The notes under the pieces are model-generated. The model saw nothing but the letters and a program-made list of their open reading frames with translations, did no database searches and was not told the DNA's origin. Made by a program: the position numbers and the translations under genes. Below are positions 1 to 7,359 of a stretch of DNA of 64,000 bases, in pieces. The DNA is taken from positions 1,054,001-1,118,000 of the forward strand of contig NZ_CP125655.1 of the NCBI RefSeq assembly GCF_030053835.1, written 5' to 3'. Every line of letters starts with the position of its first letter. The first letter of the stretch is position 1. This stretch comes from Cellulomonas sp. ES6. GTDB lineage: Bacteria; Actinomycetota; Actinomycetes; Actinomycetales; Cellulomonadaceae.

Positions 1-1193
1 GAGGTCGAGAACGCCTGCGTGGTGCGCACGCCGCCCGGCGCCGCGTGGAACAGCGCCTCGGCGCGCTCGGTGGCCTTCCCGCCGCGGATGTCCCAGTCGT
101 CCAGCCACTCCCGCAGCGTGGGGGTGTGCACGCTCGTGACGTCGTGGTCGAGCAGGCCCGCCCGGTCGAGCTCGCCCAGCAGCGCGGGGATGCCGCCGGC
201 GCGGTGCACGTCCTCCATGTGGAAGTCGGGGTGGTTCGGGGCGACCTTCGACAGGCAGGGCACGCGGCGGCTCAGCGCGTCGATGTCGGCGAGCGTGAAG
301 TCGACGCCCGCCTCCTGCGCCGCCGCCAGGATGTGCAGCACCGTGTTGGTGGAGCCGCCCATGGCGACGTCCAGGGTCATGGCGTTGCTGAACGCCGCCC
401 GGGTCGCGATGCCGCGCGGCGCCGCCGTGTCGTCCTCGTCCTCGTAGTAGCGGCGCGCCAGGTCCACGATCGTCCGGCCGGCCTCGAGGAACAGCTCGCG
501 GCGGGCGCTGTGCGTCGCCAGCGTGGAGCCGTTGCCCGGCAGGGACAGGCCCAGCGCCTCGGTCAGGCAGTTCATCGAGTTCGCCGTGAACATGCCGGAG
601 CAGGAGCCGCACGTCGGGCAGGCGTTCTCCTCGACCGTGGCCAGCGCCTGGTCGGAGACGGCGTCGTCCGCGGAGTAGTTGATCGCGTTGATGAGGTTGA
701 GGTGGGTCTTCGCGACGCCGTCCGCGACGACCGCCTTGCCGGCCTCCATCGGGCCGCCGGACACGAAGATCACCGGGATGTTGAGCCGCAGCGCGGCGTT
801 CAGCATGCCGGGGGTGATCTTGTCGCAGTTCGAGATGCACACCAGGGCGTCCGCGCAGTGCGCCTGCACCATGTACTCGACCGAGTCGGCGATGAGGTCG
901 CGGCTGGGCAGCGAGTAGAGCATCCCGGCGTGGCCCATCGCGATGCCGTCGTCGACCGCGATGGTGTTGAACTCCTTCGCGACGCCGCCGGCCTCCTGGA
1001 TCGCCGAGGCGACGAGGTCGCCCATGTCCTTGAGGTGCACGTGGCCGGGGACGAACTGCGTGTACGAGTTCGCGATGGCGATGATCGGCTTGCCGAAGTC
1101 CTCCGAGCCCATGCCGGTGGCCCGCCACAGCGCGCGGGCGCCGGCCATGTTGCGGCCGTGGGTCGAGGTACGGGAGCGCAGGGGACGGCTCAC
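1..1193 (-). CDS. ilvD: Dihydroxy-acid dehydratase, 3' end cut by window edge
   Basis: Fe-S enzyme of valine, leucine and isoleucine synthesis that dehydrates 2,3-dihydroxy acids to 2-keto acids. About 397 residues are present; the C-terminal third lies outside the window. Visible family motifs are CDKITPGM and the cysteine-rich [17 protein letters not shown], followed by [10 protein letters not shown]. The start is a GTG reading [26 protein letters not shown], preceded by AAGGAG about 8 nt upstream; the N-terminus matches the family start. The upstream spacer (1194-1332) holds a possible -10 (TACCGT on the minus strand) and a hairpin belonging to the next gene. Identification is firm. Confidence 0.96.
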   Translation of the reverse strand, partial: MSRPLRSRTSTHGRNMAGARALWRATGMGSEDFGKPIIAIANSYTQFVPGHVHLKDMGDLVASAIQEAGGVAKEFNTIAVDDGIAMGHAGMLYSLPSRDLIADSVEYMVQAHCADALVCISNCDKITPGMLNAALRLNIPVIFVSGGPMEAGKAVVADGVAKTHLNLINAINYSADDAVSDQALATVEENACPTCGSCSGMFTANSMNCLTEALGLSLPGNGSTLATHSARRELFLEAGRTIVDLARRYYEDEDDTAAPRGIATRAAFSNAMTLDVAMGGSTNTVLHILAAAQEAGVDFTLADIDALSRRVPCLSKVAPNHPDFHMEDVHRAGGIPALLGELDRAGLLDHDVTSVHTPTLREWLDDWDIRGGKATERAEALFHAAPGGVRTTQAFST

Positions 1194-1289
1194 GGGACAG
1201 CTCCTTCGGACGTGCAGGGCGTCGCCGCCGCGGTGACGCCCGGACACGGTACGTCCGTGCTGGCCGGGAGCGTGCGGCACGTCCGCCCT

Positions 1290-1316
1290 GTGATCGACCA
1301 GCTGCTGGACGGTCAC
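1290..1316 (-). terminator. Imperfect hairpin after the VOC gene
   Basis: An inverted repeat pairs GTGATCG with CGGTCAC (one U-G wobble), then CCAG with CTGG after one mismatch, around a 3-nt loop. It lies 17 nt past the stop of the VOC gene and upstream of ilvD. There is no U tract, which is common for terminators in GC-rich actinobacteria. Its role as a terminator is inferred. Confidence 0.4.
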
Positions 1317-1332
1317 CGCGCCCGGGCGGCGT

Positions 1333-2058
1333 TCAGCCCAGCCCGCGCTCCTGCCACGTGCAGACGCACGCCTCGTTCCCCTCCGGGTCGGCGAGCACCC
1401 AGAACGCGGGTGCGCGGCTGTCCGACACCAGCCTGCCCCCGGCCGCGAGCGCGGCGGCCACGCGGGCCTCGGCCTGGTCGTGCGGGACGGTCACGTCCAC
1501 GTGGATGCGGTTGCGCTGGGGGCGCGGGGCGTCCATCTGCTGGAACCAGTAGCCCGGGCCGAGACCGGCGGGGTCGGCGAGCACGTGGTCGTCGGGGTCC
1601 GTGCCCGGCTCGGTGCCGTAGCCGAGCACCGCTCGCCAGAACGGCGCGACCGCCGGGATGTCCAGCGCGTCGACCGCCACCTCCTGCGACGTGAGGAGCC
1701 CGGGGTCCCCCGCGACGCCCAGCTCGTCCGCCGCGCGGGACACGGCATCCGCGAGCGCAAGGTCGGTCTCGGTGAGCCCGTGGGCCGACCAGGTGGTCGT
1801 GCGCACGTGGACCTGGTCGGGGCGCAGGGTGACGTCCGGCCGCGCACCCAGCCGCTCCGCCTCCGCGGCGACCCGCGCGACGAGCGCCGCACCGGTGGCG
1901 AGGTCGCCGGTGCGGAACGCGGCCTGCAGCCACAGCAGCAGCACCCGCCAGTGGCGGGCGTCGACGCGGGCCGTGGCCGCGGCGGGGCCGACGACGGGGC
2001 GGGCGGCACCCGCGGACGGGCCTGTCGGCTGCGCGGAGCCGGGCGAGGAGGTCTCCAT
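1333..2058 (-). CDS. Pterin-4a-carbinolamine dehydratase-like / VOC fusion protein
   Basis: A 241-residue protein with two regions. The N-terminal part (about residues 30-110) resembles pterin-4a-carbinolamine dehydratases: a helix with W/L residues, the [15 protein letters not shown] helix, a [13 protein letters not shown] strand and the [11 protein letters not shown] helix. The C-terminal part (about 125-240) is a glyoxalase/VOC fold with a paired strand layout, [10 protein letters not shown] and a terminal [10 protein letters not shown] motif. The dehydratase half lacks a clear HHPD metal/acid motif, so it may not be catalytic. The ATG at 2058 is preferred over an in-frame start 22 codons upstream because the latter would overlap the divergent promoter. 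The substrate is unknown. It is divergent from a TipA-like regulator that could control both genes. Confidence 0.75.
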   Translation of the reverse strand: METSSPGSAQPTGPSAGAARPVVGPAAATARVDARHWRVLLLWLQAAFRTGDLATGAALVARVAAEAERLGARPDVTLRPDQVHVRTTTWSAHGLTETDLALADAVSRAADELGVAGDPGLLTSQEVAVDALDIPAVAPFWRAVLGYGTEPGTDPDDHVLADPAGLGPGYWFQQMDAPRPQRNRIHVDVTVPHDQAEARVAAALAAGGRLVSDSRAPAFWVLADPEGNEACVCTWQERGLG

Positions 2059-2103
2059 GCGCCGAGCCTGCCACCGGGGTCCGACATCCCCGACGGCCCG
2101 GGC

Positions 2104-2134
2104 TTGCAGTTGACGCGACGTCAACGCCTACGGT
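2104..2134 (+). promoter_or_regulatory. MerR-type promoter with dyad operator for the tipA-like gene
   Basis: A -35 TTGCAG (2104-2109) and a -10 TACGGT (2129-2134) are separated by 19 bp, the over-long spacing typical of promoters activated by MerR-family proteins. The spacer contains the perfect dyad TTGACG-CGA-CGTCAA (2110-2124). The ATG of the regulator lies 47 bp downstream. The layout strongly suggests autoregulation. The same site could affect the divergent VOC gene. Confidence 0.7.
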
Positions 2135-2181
2135 CGGTCGACGACGGCGGACCTCCCGCCGTCGGAGGCGGAGGAGCGACC

Positions 2182-2961
2182 ATGACGAGCACCGGCCCGG
2201 GCACCGAGCGGTGGACCACGGCGGAGCTCGTGCGCCTGTCGGGCGTCACGTCGCGCACCCTGCGCCACTACGACGCGATCGGCCTGGTCCGTCCCGTCGG
2301 CACCGCGCCGGGTGGCCAGCGCGTGTACGGGCGGCCCGAGCTGCTGCGGCTGCAGCAGGTGCTGGTGCTGCGGGAGCTCGGCGTCGGTCTCGCGGGCATC
2401 GCCCGGGTCCTCGACGCACGGGACGACCCCGCCGCGCAGGCCGCACGGCTCCGCGAGCACCACACCTGGCTGCTGGCCGAGCGGGACCGGTTCGACCGGC
2501 TCGCCCGCACCGTCGCCTCCACCGTCGAGTCCCTGGAAGGGGGCACCGTCATGTCCGTCGAGCACCTGTACGAGGGCTTCGACCACCGCCGTTACGAGCC
2601 GGAGGCGCGCGAGCGCTGGGGGGACGCCGCCGTGGACCGCAGCAACCGGGCCTGGGAGTCGATGTCCGACGAGGAGCGGACCGCCCACCAGGCCGAGGGC
2701 CGTGCGCTCAGCGAGGCGCTCGCCGACGCCCTGCGCGCCGGCACGCCCGCGGGCGACCCCGCCGTCCGCGACCTCGTCGCCCGCCACCACGCGTGGGTGT
2801 CGCTGTTCTGGACCCCCACGCCGGAGGCCTACCGGGGGCTGGCCGCGACGTACACGGACGACCCGCGGTTCCGGGCGACGTACGACGCCGTCGCGCCGGG
2901 GCTCGCCGCGTACCTGCGGGCGGCCGTCGACGCGCACGCCGACGCCGTCGCCGGGGGCTGA
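2182..2961 (+). CDS. TipA-like MerR-family regulator with TipAS ligand domain
   Basis: A 259-residue transcriptional regulator. Residues 8-75 form a MerR winged helix (LVRLSGVTSRTLRHYDAIGLV, then GGQRVYGRPEL), residues about 80-120 the dimerisation coiled coil, and residues 124-259 a TipAS-type domain. In Streptomyces lividans TipAS binds thiopeptide antibiotics; the ligand here is unknown. The ATG has GGAG about 10 nt upstream. Met124, exactly at the domain junction, is preceded by GGAAGGGGG seven nt upstream, so the free ligand domain may also be made, as known for TipAS. The gene sits behind a 19-bp-spacer promoter with a dyad. Family call is strong; ligand and targets are unknown. Confidence 0.88.
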   Translation: MTSTGPGTERWTTAELVRLSGVTSRTLRHYDAIGLVRPVGTAPGGQRVYGRPELLRLQQVLVLRELGVGLAGIARVLDARDDPAAQAARLREHHTWLLAERDRFDRLARTVASTVESLEGGTVMSVEHLYEGFDHRRYEPEARERWGDAAVDRSNRAWESMSDEERTAHQAEGRALSEALADALRAGTPAGDPAVRDLVARHHAWVSLFWTPTPEAYRGLAATYTDDPRFRATYDAVAPGLAAYLRAAVDAHADAVAGG

Positions 2962-3151
2962 CCCGCCGGGGGGAAGCACCCGCGGGCGCCGCGAGATCGG
3001 GACCATCGGCCCATCCGCGCGGTCGGCGCGCGCGGGACCCTGAACTCGGTGTCGGACCACCGGCCGTCTCTCCCCCGGGGCGGCCACCGGGCCACCAGCC
3101 CGCGGTCCAGCCTGGTCACCTGGTGACGACGACCCGTCCCAGGTACCCCCA

Positions 3152-3196
3152 GTCGAGGCACCATCGGCTCATCGCCCGGGCCGGTGGTGCCTCGAC
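3152..3196. terminator. 17-bp-stem hairpin between tipA-like gene and phr
   Basis: GTCGAGGCACCATCGGC (3152-3168) pairs with GCCGGTGGTGCCTCGAC (3180-3196) with a single U-G wobble and an 11-nt loop. It lies 190 nt past the regulator stop and 137 nt before phr. No U tract follows, so it may be a terminator without U-run or a regulatory RNA element. Confidence 0.55.
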
Positions 3197-3320
3197 GTCT
3201 GCCCGGGGACGTGCGGCCGGGCCGCCCGTGCCGCCGGCTCCCCCGCCCTGCCCGCTCCGCCCCGCGCGGCACGCGCCGGGCGGGACGTCCGCCAGGCTCG
3301 CGGGCTCCGGTCGGTGTGGC

Positions 3321-3326
3321 TACGGT
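3321..3326 (+). promoter_or_regulatory. Leaderless-type -10 of phr
   Basis: TACGGT ends 6 nt before the ATG at 3333, and no Shine-Dalgarno is present, so transcription would start at or next to the start codon. Confidence 0.55.
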
Positions 3327-3332
3327 CGGCCG

Positions 3333-4694
3333 ATGACCGCCATCCACTGGTTCCGTCGCGACCTGCGCCTCGGCGACAACCCGGCGCTGCACGCGGCGGC
3401 CGACGAGGGCGACGTCGTGGCGCTGTACGTGCTGGACCCGCGCCTCTGGGCGGCCGCGGGGGCTCCGCGCCGCGCGTACCTGGCCCGGAGCCTCGCGGCG
3501 CTCGACGAGCAGACCGGCGGGCGGCTCCTCGTGCGGCACGGCGACCCCCGCGACGTCGTGCCGGGCGTGGCCCGCGAGGTGGGGGCCTCCGGGGTCCACG
3601 TCGCGGCCTCCGTCGAGCCGTACGGGCGGCGCCGCGACGACGCGCTCGAGCGCCTGCTCGCCGACGACGGCGTCCCCCTGGTCCGGACGGGATCGAGCTA
3701 CGCCGTCACGCCCGGGCGGGTCCGCAACGCCGCGGGCGACCCGTACCAGGTGTTCACCCCGTTCCGTCGGGCGTGGCGCGAGCACGGCTGGCACTCCCCG
3801 GCCCCGGACGCGGCGGCGACAGCCCGCCGGGTGGCGTTCGCGGACGCCGGGCGGGGCGAGGCCGTCCCCGACGCCCCGGTGCCGGACGGCCTGGAACTGC
3901 CCCACGCCGGCGAGATCGCCGCGCTCGAGCGCTGGGCCGAGGTGCTGGACGGCGGGGTCGCGCGCTACGCCGACGAGCGCGACCGGCCGGACCTCGACAG
4001 CACGTCGCGCCTGTCGGTCCCGCTCAAGTGGGGCGAGATCCACCCGCGCACCGTCCTGGCCGACCTGGCACGCCGGCGCGGAGACGGCGCCGAGACGTTC
4101 CGCAGCCAGATCGCCTGGCGCGAGTTCCACGCCGACGTGCTGCTGCACCACCCGCGGGCCGCGCGGGAGTCGCTGACGCCCGTCCTGCCCGAGGACGCGT
4201 GGGCGACGGGCACCCGCGAGCAGGAGGCGTTCGACGCGTGGGCCGCAGGACGCACCGGCTACCCCTTCGTCGACGCCGGGATGCGGCAGCTCCGCCACGA
4301 GGGCTGGATGCACAACCGCGTGCGGATGGTCGTCGCGTCGTTCCTGGTCAAGGACCTGCACGTGCGGTGGCAGCGCGGCGCGGACCACTTCATGGCCTGG
4401 CTGGTGGACGGCGACGTGCCGCAGAACCAGCTCAACTGGCAGTGGGTCGCGGGGACCGGACGTGACGCGGCACCGTACTTCCGGATCTTCAACCCCGTCA
4501 CGCAGGGCACGAGGTTCGACCCCGACGGTCGCTACGTGCGCCGCTGGGTGCCCGAGCTGCGCGACGTCCCGGGGCGCGCGGTGCACGAGCCCTGGAAGCT
4601 GCCGCGCTCCGCAGCCCCCGGCTACCCGGAGCGCGTCGTCGACCACGCGCAGGAGCGTGATGTCAGCCTCGGCGCGTACCAGTCGATGCGCTGA
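3333..4694 (+). CDS. phr: Deoxyribodipyrimidine photolyase
   Basis: A 453-residue light-driven DNA repair enzyme that splits cyclobutane pyrimidine dimers. The N-terminal alpha/beta antenna domain begins IHWFRRDLRLGDNPALHAA. The C-terminal FAD domain shows ERDRPDLDSTSRLSVPLKWG, the conserved QIAWREFHADVL, GYPFVDAGMRQL, GWMHNRVRMVVASFLVKDL and the signature NQLNWQWVAGTGRDAAPYFRIFNP. Length and motifs match class I CPD photolyases. The ATG is the first residue of the family core; a -10 TACGGT six nt upstream suggests a leaderless mRNA. Cryptochrome function cannot be excluded by sequence alone, but the DNA-repair motifs favour photolyase. Confidence 0.95.
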   Translation: MTAIHWFRRDLRLGDNPALHAAADEGDVVALYVLDPRLWAAAGAPRRAYLARSLAALDEQTGGRLLVRHGDPRDVVPGVAREVGASGVHVAASVEPYGRRRDDALERLLADDGVPLVRTGSSYAVTPGRVRNAAGDPYQVFTPFRRAWREHGWHSPAPDAAATARRVAFADAGRGEAVPDAPVPDGLELPHAGEIAALERWAEVLDGGVARYADERDRPDLDSTSRLSVPLKWGEIHPRTVLADLARRRGDGAETFRSQIAWREFHADVLLHHPRAARESLTPVLPEDAWATGTREQEAFDAWAAGRTGYPFVDAGMRQLRHEGWMHNRVRMVVASFLVKDLHVRWQRGADHFMAWLVDGDVPQNQLNWQWVAGTGRDAAPYFRIFNPVTQGTRFDPDGRYVRRWVPELRDVPGRAVHEPWKLPRSAAPGYPERVVDHAQERDVSLGAYQSMR

Positions 4695-4985
4695 GCCGGC
4701 CGGTGCGCCGAGCCGGGCGACGCGTCGAGCCGGGCGACGGGCCGAACGGGTCGACGGGCCGCACCGGGCGACTCGCGGAGCACCGGTCGACGGGCTGCGC
4801 GGGACGACGCGCTGAGCCTCCCTGACCGGGACCTCGGTCCCGTCGAGGAGCCTCGCCGGCCCCCCGGAACCGGTCGCGCGGGCCGTCCCCGGAGGGCCCG
4901 GGACCTTCGACCCGTGCGCGCCCCGGACGGCCGGCGCCAGATTGGGAACGTCGTCACAAAGACGTGAACCCGACCGGAGGCTCTC
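4695..4985. promoter_or_regulatory. Regulatory region of the first DoxX gene
   Basis: This spacer holds the palindromic site GGGACCTCGGTCCC (4828-4841) and GGGACCTTCGACCC (4900-4913). A block starting AGATTGGGAACGTC (4939-4964) lies 39 bp beyond the start of the second site. The same block recurs before the paralogous gene. The sites resemble DosR/DevR boxes (mycobacterial consensus half-site GGGACT), which suggests control by an oxygen- or redox-responsive regulator; this is inference. Confidence 0.5.
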
Positions 4986-5555
4986 ATGACCGCGACCGTG
5001 ACACCTCGCAGCAGCTCCACCACCACCACCGCCCTGCCGGCCCAGGAGGAGGTGGTCACCGCCCTCGGCGCGCGCCGCGTGCTGGCCCTGACCCGCCTCG
5101 CCACCGGCTTCATCTTCCTGTGGGCGTTCCTCGACAAGACGTTCGGGCTCGGCTACGCCACGCCGTCCGAGCGGGCCTGGGTCAACGGCGGGACGCCGAG
5201 TCAGGGCTTCCTCACCAGCCCCGCCGTCGTCGGACCGTTCCAGGGCTTCTTCCAGGGCATCGCCAGCCCGCTGACGGACGTGCTGTTCATGCTCGGCATG
5301 CTCGGCGTCGGCGCCGCGGTGATGCTCGGCATCGGGCTGCGCGTCGCCGCGTGGTCCGGCTCGATCATCATGGTGATGATGTGGATGGCCGAGTGGCCGC
5401 TCGTCGAGGGCTCCACCAACCCGCTGGTCGACTACCACATCATCTACGCGCTGACCCTCGTCGTGCTGGCGACCTGCCTGGCCGGCGACACGTGGGGCCT
5501 GGGGCGCTGGTGGCGCGAGCTGCCGGTGGTCCGCGCGCAGCGCTGGCTGCGCTGA
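4986..5555 (+). CDS. DoxX-like integral membrane protein, copy 1
   Basis: A 189-residue protein with a short hydrophilic Thr/Ser-rich N-terminus (about 35 residues) followed by about four hydrophobic segments, including RLATGFIFLWAFLDKTFGLGY, PLTDVLFMLGMLGVGAAVML, SGSIIMVMMWMAEWPL and YHIIYALTLVVLATCL. This matches the DoxX / thiosulfate-quinone oxidoreductase DoxD-like superfamily, whose members work in redox or membrane electron transfer; the biochemical role here is unknown. The ATG has GGAGG five nt upstream. It is nearly identical in its core to the next gene, indicating a tandem duplication. A stem-loop follows (5604-5643). Confidence 0.85.
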   Translation: MTATVTPRSSSTTTTALPAQEEVVTALGARRVLALTRLATGFIFLWAFLDKTFGLGYATPSERAWVNGGTPSQGFLTSPAVVGPFQGFFQGIASPLTDVLFMLGMLGVGAAVMLGIGLRVAAWSGSIIMVMMWMAEWPLVEGSTNPLVDYHIIYALTLVVLATCLAGDTWGLGRWWRELPVVRAQRWLR

Positions 5556-5896
5556 TCCACGGCGGGCGGGCGCCGGAACCGCCGACCCCGTCGCCGCACC
5601 GACCCGAGGCGCTCGTCCCGCTGCTGCGGGGCGGGCGCCTCGGCGCGTCGCCCTGGGACCTAGGTCCCGGTCTCGTCGCGTCCGGGCACCGGTCGCTGCG
5701 GCCACGGCCGACGCCCACTCGCCTCACGATGGGCCCAAGGTCCCGGTCCACCCTCACGAAGGGCCCATTTCGGGCCATCCCGACCGCCCTGGGCGGGGAC
5801 CTGGGACTTTCGGCCAAGGCGTCGGGCCCCACGCGGGTGGAGATTGGGAATGTCATCACAAGGACGACGACCTACCTGAACGGACGTGAGCAGACG
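5556..5896. promoter_or_regulatory. Terminator and multi-box regulatory region before the second DoxX gene
   Basis: After the stem-loop at 5604-5643, this spacer holds the perfect palindrome GGGACCTAGGTCCC (5655-5668), GGGCCCAAGGTCCC (5731-5744), GGGCCCATTTCGGGCC (5761-5776) and GGGACTTTCGGCCA (5803-5816). The block AGATTGGGAATGTC begins at 5841, 38 bp beyond the start of the last box. Several DosR/DevR-like sites in one promoter suggest cooperative activation. No gene is seen. Confidence 0.5.
5604..5643 (+). terminator. Stem-loop after the first DoxX gene
   Basis: CCGAGGCGC (5604-5612) pairs with GCGCCTCGG (5635-5643). It lies 49 nt past the stop codon and lacks a U tract. Confidence 0.6.
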
Positions 5897-6460
5897 ATGG
5901 CCACGATCACCCCCACCCGGACCAGCGGCACCGCCGAGACCCGCACGCACGACGACGTCGTCACGTCGGTCGGCGCGCGCCGGACGCTCGCGGCCCTGCG
6001 CCTGGCGACCGGCTTCATCTTCCTCTGGGCCTTCCTCGACAAGACCTTCGGCCTGGGCTACTCGACCCCCTCCGAGAACGCCTGGGTCAACGGCGGCGCG
6101 CCCAGCCAGGGCTTCCTCAACAGCCCCGCTGTCATCGGCCCGTTCCAGGGCTTCTTCCAGGGCATCGCCAGCCCGGTCACCGACGTGCTGTTCATGCTCG
6201 GCATGCTCGGCGTCGGCGCGGCCGTGATGCTCGGCATCGGCACCCGCGTGGCCGCCGTCGCCGGCACCGCCATCATGCTGATGATGTGGGCCGCCGAGTG
6301 GCCGCTGCAGTCGGGCTCGACCAACCCGCTGGTCGACTACCACATCGTCTACGCGCTGGCCCTGATCCTCGTGGCGTTCGCCGCGGGCGGCGACACCTGG
6401 GGCCTCGGCCGCTGGTGGAAGAGCCTGCCGCTGGTGCAGAAGAACCGCTGGCTCGTCTGA
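5897..6460 (+). CDS. DoxX-like integral membrane protein, copy 2
   Basis: A 187-residue paralogue of the preceding gene. The divergent hydrophilic N-terminus (about 30 residues, Thr-rich) is followed by the same membrane core: LATGFIFLWAFLDKTFGLGY, FQGFFQGIASPVTDVLFML, GVGAAVMLGIGTRVA, IMLMMWAAEWPLQ and HIVYALALILVAF. It ends in GDTWGLGRWWKSLPLVQ, also shared with copy 1. The ATG at 5897 is chosen because it starts the region alignable with copy 1; the Shine-Dalgarno is weak (GAGCAG). Function is unknown beyond the DoxX family. The duplicated upstream block implies that promoter and gene were duplicated together. Confidence 0.85.
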   Translation: MATITPTRTSGTAETRTHDDVVTSVGARRTLAALRLATGFIFLWAFLDKTFGLGYSTPSENAWVNGGAPSQGFLNSPAVIGPFQGFFQGIASPVTDVLFMLGMLGVGAAVMLGIGTRVAAVAGTAIMLMMWAAEWPLQSGSTNPLVDYHIVYALALILVAFAAGGDTWGLGRWWKSLPLVQKNRWLV

Positions 6461-6472
6461 GCCGCACCGACT

Positions 6473-6512
6473 CGAGGCGCCGGTCCCCTCCCTCCGGGGG
6501 GCCGGCGCCTCG
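6473..6512. terminator. Bidirectional terminator between DoxX copy 2 and the GNAT gene
   Basis: CGAGGCGCCGG (6473-6483) pairs perfectly with CCGGCGCCTCG (6502-6512). It sits between two convergent genes and can serve both. Confidence 0.75.
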
Positions 6513-6563
6513 TGCTGTCCCGGGCGGCGGGGACGGCGGCATGCGTCCTCCGGCGGGCGGGTG

Positions 6564-7109
6564 TCAGGCGGTGCGCAGCGCGCGGTACTCGTCCTCGAGC
6601 ATCGCCATCATGATCGCGTCGCACCAGCCGTCCCCGTCGCGGTAGGCGTCACGCAGCCGCCCCTCGACGCGGAACCCGATGTTCTCGTACAGCGAGAACG
6701 CGCGGGCGTTGATGCTCAGCACGTCCAGGCCGACGCGGTGCAGCCCGATGCCGTCGAACGCCAGCCCGAGCACCAGCTCGATCGCCTCCGTGCCGTAGCC
6801 CCGCCCCCGGTACGCCGGCCGCATGACGAGTCGCAGGTTGGCCGAGCCGACCACCTCGTCGATCTCGTTGAGGACGATCTCGCCGAGGTACTCGTCGGAC
6901 CCGTTCGCCGTGATGGCCAGGTCGATCCGGCCCGGCTGGCCGGCGACGGTCGCGCACCAGCGCTCGACCTGCTCGCGCGTGAAGACGGTCGTCGTCCCCG
7001 TGGTCCGCATCCCCTCCGGGTCGCTGACCATGTCCCACATCGCCGGCGCGTCCTCTGCGCGGATCGGCCGCAGGCGGATCATCTCGCCCTCGAGCGTCGG
7101 CTTGTCCAT
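6564..7109 (-). CDS. GNAT acetyltransferase, RimJ/RimL type
   Basis: A 181-residue N-acetyltransferase. It shows the strand-helix start IRLRPIRAEDAPAMW, the acetyl-CoA pyrophosphate loop in AYRGRGYGTEAIELVL (R/Q-x-x-G-x-G/A pattern), HRVGLDVLSINARAFSLYENIGF and RVEGRLRDAYRDGDGWCDAI, which is typical of the RimJ/RimL (Acetyltransf_3) branch. The substrate could be a ribosomal protein N-terminus, a small molecule or a drug; it cannot be told from sequence. The ATG has AGGAGG six nt upstream. It is monocistronic and convergent with the DoxX genes. Confidence 0.9.
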   Translation of the reverse strand: MDKPTLEGEMIRLRPIRAEDAPAMWDMVSDPEGMRTTGTTTVFTREQVERWCATVAGQPGRIDLAITANGSDEYLGEIVLNEIDEVVGSANLRLVMRPAYRGRGYGTEAIELVLGLAFDGIGLHRVGLDVLSINARAFSLYENIGFRVEGRLRDAYRDGDGWCDAIMMAMLEDEYRALRTA

Positions 7110-7186
7110 CAGGCCTCCTGTCGTCGCGCCCGAGCCTAGGCAGGCACGGTCACGGGCATGTTTCGGGCGCGCGCAGAGCGTGGGCC

Positions 7187-7318
7187 CGCACGCGTTCGGG
7201 CCGCCGGGGCTCGCGCTCGCCGCGCGTTCGGACCGCGCGGGCTCGGGCCCGGCACGCGTTCGGACCGCTCGGGCTCGGTTCCGGCACGCGTTCGGACCGC
7301 TCGGGCTCAGGCCCCGCC
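7187..7318. repeat. Four tandem 32-bp repeats
   Basis: A unit with core CGCGTTCGGACCGCTCGGGC begins at 7191, 7223, 7255 and 7287, an exact 32-bp period. The last two copies are nearly identical and the first is most diverged. The array lies between the GNAT promoter and the gatB terminator, outside any gene. Function is unknown. Confidence 0.85.
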
Positions 7319-7319
7319 C

Positions 7320-7350
7320 GGCGGCGGCGCACCCGGGGGGCGCCGCCGCC
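7320..7350 (-). terminator. Terminator of the gatCAB operon
   Basis: GGCGGCGGCG (7320-7329) pairs with CGCCGCCGCC (7341-7350) 10 nt beyond the gatB stop codon. There is no U tract. Confidence 0.65.
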
Positions 7351-7359
7351 GCGCTGAGG

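Larger units (their letters stand above)
2962..3332. other. Intergenic region tipA-phr
   Basis: 371 bp without a supportable gene. It holds a DosR/DevR-like box GGGACCATCGGCCC at 2999-3012, a long hairpin at 3152-3196, and the phr promoter at its right end. Confidence 0.6.

Noticed and set aside
45..1694. Long plus-strand open frame of 549 codons
   Set aside because: It is antisense to ilvD and the VOC gene, is Arg/Val/Ala-rich without any recognisable motif, and arises from high GC at codon third positions.
5655..5816. Remnant insertion-sequence ends
   Set aside because: The palindromes are short, repeated at promoter-like positions and lack flanking target duplications or a transposase, so regulatory boxes explain them better.
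7187..7318. Possible CRISPR array
   Set aside because: The 32-bp units are contiguous with no unique spacers and no cas genes nearby, so it is a simple tandem repeat.
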